From Brooklawnia sp049651565 (lineage in GTDB: Bacteria; Actinomycetota; Actinomycetes; Propionibacteriales; Propionibacteriaceae), in assembly GCF_049651565.1 (NCBI RefSeq), contig NZ_JBASCI010000157.1:1-11122 (forward strand): DNA of 11,122 nt. Reading direction: 5' to 3'. Positions 5,730 to 11,122 of this stretch are shown here, piece by piece; positions within the stretch are counted from its first letter, which is position 1, and each line of letters begins with the position of its first letter. Position numbers and translations under genes: made by a program. Under the pieces are notes generated by a model. That model was not told the DNA's origin. It saw only the letters and a list, made by a program, of their open reading frames with translations, and did not search any database.

Positions 5730-7101
5730 TCTCCACGTCGAGGCGCGTCAGCAGCAGCAGGATGATGAAGTTCATGATGGCCGGGAGCCACAGGTACATG
5801 AAGCTGATCATCTGCAGCGCGGACTCCGGCTGCGTGTCCGCACCACCGACGTAGCCACTCCATGCGAGCAGCCATCCTGCCAGTGCCGTCCCGATTCCGC
5901 CGCCCAGCTTCACGCCGAACGAGGTACAGGAGTACATGACCCCATCGATGCGCCGGTTCTTGGTGAGGTAGGTGTACTCGGACGCCTCGGCTATCAGTGC
6001 GTTCAACGTGCCTTGCAGCGGGCTCATCCCGAGCGAGGCCAGGCCCGCGAAGAGGAGCATGAGGGGAATGCTGCCCATGTACGCCGCGACGAGAACACCG
6101 AGCCGGCCGACGACCGCGATCACATACCCGGTGATGTTCACCCGGTACATCTCACCGAACCGCTTCACGAGGAACGGGGTGAAGAGCAGACCGATGATCA
6201 ACGGCGCGTTGATCGCCCACGCGAAGACTCCGAGAAGGTTCGCGTCGCCGAGGATGTACGTCATGAAGTAGATCCCCGTGTTGAGCGTCGCGGTGAAGAT
6301 CTGCGCCAGGAGGAACACGAGTAGGATGATGAGGTAGTACTTGTTGGCCACCACGAGCTTCGCGGCCTCCTTGAAGCTGGTCACCTCCACCTCGGCGAGC
6401 TCCGCGGGGTCATGGTGGGCGCCCGGCCGGTCCGCAAGCTCCTCGCGCGAAAGCTCGCGCACCGAGAACACCGACAGCGAGTTCACGGCTAGCCCGATCA
6501 CGGCGTAGATGATGGCGATCGTGCGCCAGCCCTCGGCGCCGCCACCGAACTGTTGCACACCTGCGACGGTGAAGGTCTGGATGAGCATGCTCGTCCCGAA
6601 GGCGAACATGAAGCGGATGGAGCCCATCTGCACACGCTCGGCACCGTTCTTGGTGATGAGCGCCGTCAACGCCGAGAAGGCGATGTTGTTGGCCGTGAAG
6701 AAGACCGCGTTCAGCAGCGTGTAGGCGATGAAGAACCAGGCGTATTGCGCGGTCTGGCCGACGTTGGTCGGGATCGCGAAGGTGGCGATGAGCGTGGCGG
6801 CGCAACCGAAGTACGCCCAGAACATCCACGGACGTGCCTTGCCCATCTTCGTGTGCGTGCGGTCGATGAGGTTTCCGAAGAAGAGGTCACTGACCCCGTC
6901 GAAAATCCGGGAGGCCATGATCAATGTGCCGATGATGCCTGGGTTCAAGCCCACGGCATCGGTGAGGTAGATCATGACGAACGCGGACAGGAACGCATAC
7001 ACGACGTTCCCGCCGACATCGCCCGATCCATAACCGATCTTGTTGTACCACTTGAGGTACGTCTTCTCTTGGGTGGCAGGCACGTCGTTGTTACCCTTCA
7101 C
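5686..7101 (-). CDS. GPH-family (MelB-like) galactoside:cation symporter
   Basis: This 471-residue inner-membrane carrier belongs to the glycoside-pentoside-hexuronide:cation family and very probably imports lactose or another beta-galactoside, given its place behind lacZ. About twelve hydrophobic spans can be read, the first near NVVYAFLSAFVMIYLTDAVG. Between early spans lies the family stretch RIFDGVSDLFFGNLIDRTHT followed by KMGKARPW, with the usual acidic and basic residues. It ends soon after the last span, so it lacks the C-terminal IIA-type domain of the lactic-acid-bacterial LacS. The GTG start is only 4 nt past the lacZ stop and has just a weak GAGCAG ahead, so translation probably depends on coupling to lacZ. 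The 3' end is copied 282 bp downstream. The substrate is inferred from neighbours only; melibiose or galactose are alternatives. Confidence 0.9.
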   Translation of the reverse strand: MKGNNDVPATQEKTYLKWYNKIGYGSGDVGGNVVYAFLSAFVMIYLTDAVGLNPGIIGTLIMASRIFDGVSDLFFGNLIDRTHTKMGKARPWMFWAYFGCAATLIATFAIPTNVGQTAQYAWFFIAYTLLNAVFFTANNIAFSALTALITKNGAERVQMGSIRFMFAFGTSMLIQTFTVAGVQQFGGGAEGWRTIAIIYAVIGLAVNSLSVFSVRELSREELADRPGAHHDPAELAEVEVTSFKEAAKLVVANKYYLIILLVFLLAQIFTATLNTGIYFMTYILGDANLLGVFAWAINAPLIIGLLFTPFLVKRFGEMYRVNITGYVIAVVGRLGVLVAAYMGSIPLMLLFAGLASLGMSPLQGTLNALIAEASEYTYLTKNRRIDGVMYSCTSFGVKLGGGIGTALAGWLLAWSGYVGGADTQPESALQMISFMYLWLPAIMNFIILLLLTRLDVEKANRRVKAEIAVTA

Positions 7102-7105
7102 TAGT

Positions 7106-9588
7106 TCACTGCTCGATGGTGGGAATCAGGGTGATGTCGAACCGGAACGTCTCGGCATCCACGCGGTACTTTTCGAGGAGTTCAGGACCGCAGCTGTTGG
7201 ACCCGATCCCGGCGTTGGCGTGGTCCAGGCACAAAACGGTGCTGCCCGCCGGTACGAGTTCATAGCTGTGGGCACGTCTCGCCAGCTCTTCCTGCGTGTA
7301 AGGGGAGGCGTTGAAGGAGAAGGTCTCGCTCCCCACGGCGGTGAGGGACAGACCGCCTCCGGCCACGATGACGTAGTCACAGTCCGCGTGGCTGCCGTTC
7401 TCCTGCGGACGCAGGTAGTCCTCGTGCAGGCGGAATACGTCGGAGCTAAAGAGGCCGTGATGGGAAGCTCGGCGTTTGTCGACGTAGCTCTCGAACGGAC
7501 CCAAGCCGCAATAGGTAACCTGCGACATCTCCTTAGGCAGGAACAGCCTGATCCCGAAGCGGGGCAGCGACGGAAAGGCAGGGTCACGCCTCACTGAGAG
7601 GGACGCCTGCACCGCACCGGAGGTGTTCACGTGCCAGGCGGCCTCCACCTTCAGGATCGGCTGGATCGTGGGCGCCACGACCGCGAGGGGGAAGGTGAGC
7701 GTCACCGCATCCGCGCCTGGCTCGACGCTTGCGGAGTAGGCGCGTGCCGAGGCGGCGTCGTAGTGGGCGCGTCTCCACTCGGCTTTGATGTTCATGTCGT
7801 TGTCCGTCGGTGCCCGCCAGATATTGATCTGCGCGGGAGCATCGAGCAGATCCCGACCGCCGAGGGTCATGGTCTGGGGCAGCCCTGTGCGCGTGTCGAA
7901 GGCGTACCGGAACGCCTCGGACTCGACGGTGATGGAGGAGGCGTCCTCGGTGACGCGCAACCGGCCCGAGCCCGGCTCGGTGCCCTCCAGGAGAGCGACC
8001 GCCCTCTGGTTGCGTCCATCGGCGGTGGTCAGCTCGAGTTCGTCGAAGCCGAGCTCATGCCCCTCCGTGAGGAATGGCACCTCGCCCTTCAGATGAGACG
8101 TCACGAGCAGGTGGCAGGTGCCCGCCTCGGGCACGGTCGGCGTGAGCGTCACGGTTGTCTCGGACCGCGGCGGCACGCTCTCGTCGAGATCGACGCGCAC
8201 AGTCTTGACCACCTCGCCGTCGCAAACGACTCCGCAGGTCAGGTAGATGTGATCGCGCAGATCGGTGAAGTCCATGTCGTTGCGCAGGGTGAGCCGGCCG
8301 GTGTGCTGGTCGAACCCGAGGACGCGGACAGGCCGGTGGACGTTCTTGAGCTCCAACAGACCCGTGTGGGGCGTGCGATCGGGGTAGACGAGACCATCCA
8401 TGCAGAAGTTGCCGTCGTGGATGTCTTCGCCGTGGTCACCGCCATAGAAATAGATGTCCTTGCCGTTGTCGGCCTTGCCCTTGTAGACGGCGTGGTCGCA
8501 CCATTCCCACACGAAGCCGCCGCACATGCGCTCGTCGGCCCGGATGATCTCCCAGTAGTTTTCGAGGTCACCGGGGCCGTTGCCCATGGCGTGGCTGTAT
8601 TCCACGAGGATGAACGGCTTGTCCGGGTCGGAATCGAGGTACTCGTGAATCTCGTGCAGCGCGGGGTACATCCGGCTGTAGAGGTCGATGTTCGAGTAGT
8701 CGTACTTCCGCTTGCTGTTACGGTAGAAGGCGCTCTCGTAGTGCGTAAGGCGGGTGGGGTCGAACTCGGCCATCCACGCGAGCGCGGCTTCGAAAGTGCA
8801 CCCGTATGCGCCCTCGTTGCCCGCCGACCACATGACGATGCTCGGGCGGTTCTTCTCACGGATGACGCAAAGTCGGGTGCGGTCGAGGGTCGCCTCGATC
8901 CACTCGGGGTTGTCCGCGATCGGCTCGTTCCAGTGTTCGACCTGATTCGCGAAGGAGGGGTCCTCCAGGAACTGAAACTGGGTGCCGTGGCTCTCGTTGT
9001 CGGCCTCGCCCATGACGAAGAATCCATATTCGTCGCACAGCTGGTAAAAGCGCGGCGCGTTTGGATAGTGAGCGGTGCGCACCGCGTTGATGTTGTGCTG
9101 CTTCATCAACCGCAGGTCGGTTTTCATGTGATCGAGGTCGATGGCCGGGCCGGTGACCGGGTCGGAGTCGTGGCGGTTGACGCCGCGCAGCTTGATCGGC
9201 TGCCCATTGACGTGGACGACGGCATTCACGACCGTGATCTCACGGATGCCGACGCGGTCGGTGACGACCTCCTGCGGTGAGGTGAGGGTGAGGGTATAGA
9301 GGTAAGGATTCTCGGCGGTCCACAGCTGCGGGTCCTCAACGCGCAGCTGGACCCGGTGGGTGTACGTGTCGTCGCCGGAGAACTCCTGCAACTCACCGCT
9401 TGCGACGCGCGTCCCATCGGCGTCGGTGAGTTCGGCGGAGGTCGGCACGGACTTGCCGCGGTAGAGCCCCCGGATCTCGACCGTGGCCCCCGTCGTGTCG
9501 ATCGTCGTGGTGGTGAAGTAGTCGAAGAGGACGGAGGCCGGCCGCGAGAGCAGGTAGACGTCGCCGAAGATCCCGCTGACGCGGAACT
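7106..9588 (-). pseudogene. lacZ: Beta-galactosidase (GH2, LacZ type), 5'-truncated
   Basis: LacZ hydrolyses lactose to glucose and galactose. The remaining frame encodes about 827 residues against roughly 1000-1050 for the family. It opens right at the IS3 end with FRVSGIFGDVYLLSRP, which matches the end of the family's first domain (WRMSGIFRDV in E. coli). Both catalytic glutamates are present: the acid/base in SIVMWSAGNEGAYG (E212, counting from the GTG at 9448) and the nucleophile in FILVEYSHAMGN (E283). The active-site blocks RTAHYPN and GEADNESHG, and the C-terminal beta domain, are also there. Lost are the N-terminal sugar-binding domain, its active-site contacts (equivalents of E. coli Asn102 and probably Asp201), the start and the promoter. 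The first in-frame start codon left is the GTG at 9448. The missing half is not on the other side of the IS. It is probably inactive, though the frame has stayed open, so the loss is recent. Confidence 0.93.
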
Positions 9589-9616
9589 TGAATCGCCCCG
9601 GGATCGGTGGAGACTC
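9589..9616. repeat. Left terminal inverted repeat of the IS3 element
   Basis: It begins TGAATCGCCCCGGG and goes on to GGTGGAG after a 3-4 base divergent patch; it pairs with 10968-10995. It abuts the lacZ remnant at 9588 and ends 11 bases before the orfB stop at 9628-9630. Confidence 0.9.
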
Positions 9617-9627
9617 GGTTAGTTGGT

Positions 9628-10611
9628 TTAGGCCTCGGTGAGGACCTTCTCCTCACGGTAGTGGGTGGTGGGGTGTCGGGACCAGTAGTTGGTCTCGAAC
9701 TCGACGGGCGGGACGTGGCCGAGCTCGCCGTGGAGGCGGCGGTGGTTGTACCAGTCGATGTACTCGGCCACGGCGATCTCGACGTCGCCGACGTGCTTCC
9801 AGCCGCCTGTGGGTCGCATCGCGGGGTTGCGGATGCACTCGGCCTTGAACAGCGAGTTCAGCGCCTCGGCCATCGCGTTATCGTAGGAGTCGCCCTTGCT
9901 GCCGACGGACGCGACCGCCTCGGCGTCGGCGAGTCGCTGGGTGTAGCGAATGGCTCGATATTGGACTCCGCGGTCGCTGTGATGGACCAAACCGGTCAGA
10001 TCGGCGCCGCTGCGTCGGCGTGCCCACAGCGCCATGTCGAGGGCGTCGAGGGCGAGGTCGGTGCGCAGCGAGGTGGAGACCTGCCAGCCCAGCACGATCC
10101 GGGAGAACACGTCCAGGACGAACGCGACGTAGACCCAGCCGGCATGCGTGCGGACGTAGGTCAGGTCCGCCACCCAGAGCTGGTTGGGTGCCTGCGCGAC
10201 GAACGCGCGCTCGACCAGATCCGCGGGTCGAGGCGTTTCCGCGCCATCGGAGCGGGTGGTGAAGGCGTGCTTGGCCCGTGGGATGCCGCGCAGTCCTTCG
10301 GCCCGCATCAGCCGCTCCACCGTGCAGCGAGCCACTTGATGGCCGGACCGGACAAGCTCGGCGTGGACCTTCCGCGCGCCGTAGACGCCCAGATTCTTGG
10401 TGTGCACGGTTCGGATCTCCTTCGTCAGTTCCTGGTCGCGGAGCGCGCGCGCCGAGGGTGTGTGGTGCTTGGTGGCGTAGTAGGTGCTCGGAGCGATCTG
10501 CACGCCAGCGTCCCGCAGGACGCGGCAGATCGGCTCGACTCCGAGTGCACGGCCCTCGACGATCCGATCGCGGTGGGTGTCGATGTAGTCCACAACCACC
10601 GCGACCGGCAC
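9628..10611 (-). CDS. IS3-family transposase OrfB (DDE integrase-type domain)
   Basis: OrfB supplies the catalytic part of the transposase. From the GTG at 10611 it has 327 residues: an HTH_21-like region (about 45-110, with the YGARKVHAEL motif) followed by the rve-type core. The triad is D149 (LWVADLTYV), D213 (VHHSDRGVQY) and E249 (NAMAEALNSLFKAE), with the D(35)E spacing of the family. The frame is open upstream past the GTG into the end of orfA, and it is exactly the frame reached by a -1 slip at 10656-10662. The natural product is thus probably an OrfAB fusion of about 438 residues rather than a separately started protein. No damage is visible. Confidence 0.93.
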   Translation of the reverse strand: MPVAVVVDYIDTHRDRIVEGRALGVEPICRVLRDAGVQIAPSTYYATKHHTPSARALRDQELTKEIRTVHTKNLGVYGARKVHAELVRSGHQVARCTVERLMRAEGLRGIPRAKHAFTTRSDGAETPRPADLVERAFVAQAPNQLWVADLTYVRTHAGWVYVAFVLDVFSRIVLGWQVSTSLRTDLALDALDMALWARRRSGADLTGLVHHSDRGVQYRAIRYTQRLADAEAVASVGSKGDSYDNAMAEALNSLFKAECIRNPAMRPTGGWKHVGDVEIAVAEYIDWYNHRRLHGELGHVPPVEFETNYWSRHPTTHYREEKVLTEA

Positions 10612-10622
10612 CTCCCGAGTGG

Positions 10623-10943
10623 CTACCTGATCTTGCGGTCGAGCTCCGCGGCCGCGAAAAAAGCCGCGCTCGTCTTCAGGATCTCGTTCGCGCGTCGCAG
10701 CTCCCGGACCTCGCGTTCCAGCTCGGTGATCCGGGCCTGGTCATCCGTGCTCAGCCCGGGACGGCTCCCGCCGCCGACCTCGGCCTGCCGGACCCAGTTC
10801 CGCAACGCTTCGGGATGGACCCCCAACTGGTCCGCGACCCGTTTGATCGCCCCACGACTCGTCTCGGGATCCTTCCTCGCATCCAACGCCATCCGCGTCG
10901 CCCGCTGCTGGAGCTCGACGCTGTACTTCCTCGGTGCTGACAT
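10623..10943 (-). CDS. IS3-family transposase OrfA (helix-turn-helix protein)
   Basis: OrfA binds the element's ends and, alone, tends to repress transposition. The 106-residue protein starts MSAPRKYSVEL, has a helix-turn-helix around RVADQLGVHPEALRNWVRQ, and then a leucine-zipper-like coiled coil (ITELEREVRELRRANEIL) before KTSAAFFAAAELD. I chose the ATG at 10943 because AAGGA lies 8 nt ahead of it; the ATG at 10952, three codons earlier in the same frame, touches that sequence directly. Close to its end it crosses the T-rich slippery site that leads into orfB. Confidence 0.9.
   Translation of the reverse strand: MSAPRKYSVELQQRATRMALDARKDPETSRGAIKRVADQLGVHPEALRNWVRQAEVGGGSRPGLSTDDQARITELEREVRELRRANEILKTSAAFFAAAELDRKIR
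10656..10662 (-). other. Likely -1 programmed frameshift site (T TTT TTC) between orfA and orfB
   Basis: On the minus strand the heptamer TTTTTTC is phased in orfA as gcT-TTT-TTC, fitting the X XXY YYZ rule. Slipping back one base continues through RGRGARPQDQVATREV straight into the orfB frame with no stop, whereas orfA itself ends at the TAG at 10623-10625. Most IS3-family elements make their transposase by such a slip. I did not identify a stimulating stem-loop with certainty. Confidence 0.75.
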
Positions 10944-10967
10944 GACTCTCATCCTTCACTGGTTTGA

Positions 10968-10995
10968 GAGCCTCCACCAGACCCGGGGCGATTCA
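10968..10995. repeat. Right terminal inverted repeat of the IS3 element
   Basis: Read from outside, TGAATCGCCCCGGG then GGTGGAG matches the left end in 24 of 28 positions. It lies about 25 nt upstream of the orfA start and adjoins the intron reverse transcriptase fragment at 10996. Confidence 0.9.
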
Positions 10996-11122
10996 GGCCT
11001 GAACTCTCCAGCCCTCAACTGGGCTCGAATGTTTCGCAGGAACTCCTCCACCCCGACCCCGGAACTGATCCGTGCCACGGTGACACGGTCCACCCCGGGA
11101 GTCTTGGACCCCTTGTTCCCGG
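10996..11122 (-). pseudogene. ltrA: Group II intron reverse transcriptase/maturase, fragment near the N-terminus, cut by the IS3 element
   Basis: Read on the minus strand from 11120, 41 codons are open and give GNKGSKTPGVDRVTVARISS followed by GVGVEEFLRNIRAQLRAGEF and R. This is the characteristic early part of intron-encoded proteins: the NKG-x3-PGVDG-like motif and the helix ending in LRAGEFRP that comes before the first reverse transcriptase palm motifs. These proteins act as maturase and in retrohoming of their intron. The gene's start lies beyond the right edge. Downstream, the IS3 element replaces everything, including the YADD active site and the maturase domain, and a stop is met inside the IS. 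The usual G after PGVD is R here. A reverse transcriptase of a related class is possible but less likely. Confidence 0.82.

Larger units (their letters stand above)
9589..10995 (-). mobile_element. Complete IS3-family insertion sequence (1407 bp)
   Basis: The ends begin with the identical 14-mer TGAATCGCCCCGGG in opposite orientation, and the inverted repeats extend to 28 bp with 24 matches. The element carries orfA and orfB on the minus strand with a slippery site between them, the standard IS3 plan. IS3 elements usually duplicate 3-4 bp, yet the flanks (AACT on the left, GGCC on the right) do not match. The left flank is lacZ and the right flank is a group II intron ORF, which are not parts of one gene. 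The element itself looks intact and may be active. Confidence 0.92.

Noticed and set aside
7631..9280. A 549-codon plus-strand frame opposite lacZ
   Set aside because: The opposite strand carries strong LacZ motifs through the whole stretch; the antisense protein is a low-complexity Val/Asp/Gly/His shadow without a ribosome binding site.
9393..9656. An 87-codon minus-strand frame across the lacZ/IS3 junction
   Set aside because: It is out of frame with both lacZ and orfB, and its Arg-rich peptide matches neither.

Overview
The window is high-GC DNA with actinobacterial character: strong codon bias toward G/C in third positions, long spurious antisense open frames, and protein sequences that look actinomycete-like. 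I cannot name the genus. It holds a lactose/galactose utilisation operon on the minus strand, read from right to left, boxed in by two insertion sequences and showing several signs of decay or rearrangement.

Layout from left to right: (1) 1-131, a short flank with a 12-bp inverted repeat and the start of a small frame cut off by an IS; (2) 132-1504, a complete IS256-family element with 28-bp imperfect terminal inverted repeats and one DDE transposase; (3) 1505-1829, a gene-free stretch with GC-rich palindromes just downstream of the operon; (4) 1830-3215, a UDPGP-family UTP:sugar-1-phosphate uridylyltransferase; (5) 3212-4182, galE, split by a 1-nt frameshift; (6) 4179-5345, galK; (7) 5346-5685, an intergenic region with a 51-bp copy of the 3' end of the transporter gene and a perfect 15-bp palindrome that looks like an operator; (8) 5686-7101, a GPH-family sugar:cation symporter; (9) 7106-9588, a 5'-truncated lacZ; (10) 9589-10995, a complete IS3-family element with orfA, orfB and a likely -1 frameshift site; (11) 10996-11122, a fragment of a group II intron reverse transcriptase/maturase running off the right edge.

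In the ancestral state the genes would make a compact pathway: the symporter imports a beta-galactoside, LacZ releases galactose, GalK makes galactose-1-phosphate, the UDPGP enzyme charges a sugar phosphate with UTP, and GalE interconverts UDP-galactose and UDP-glucose. No galT lies in the window, so the UDPGP protein may stand in for it (the pyrophosphorylase, or Isselbacher, route). Start/stop overlaps (ATGA) link galK-galE and galE-UDPGP, and only 4 nt separate lacZ from the symporter.

In its present form the operon looks damaged: lacZ lacks roughly its first 200 codons and any native promoter, galE is out of frame, and neither IS has a visible target-site duplication. This suggests that IS-linked deletion or recombination, rather than simple insertion, made both borders. 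I see no wholly new system here. The best leads are the galT-free pathway, the three-way junction lacZ/IS3/group II intron, and the 51-bp repeat that encloses a new 231-bp segment with a candidate operator ahead of galK.
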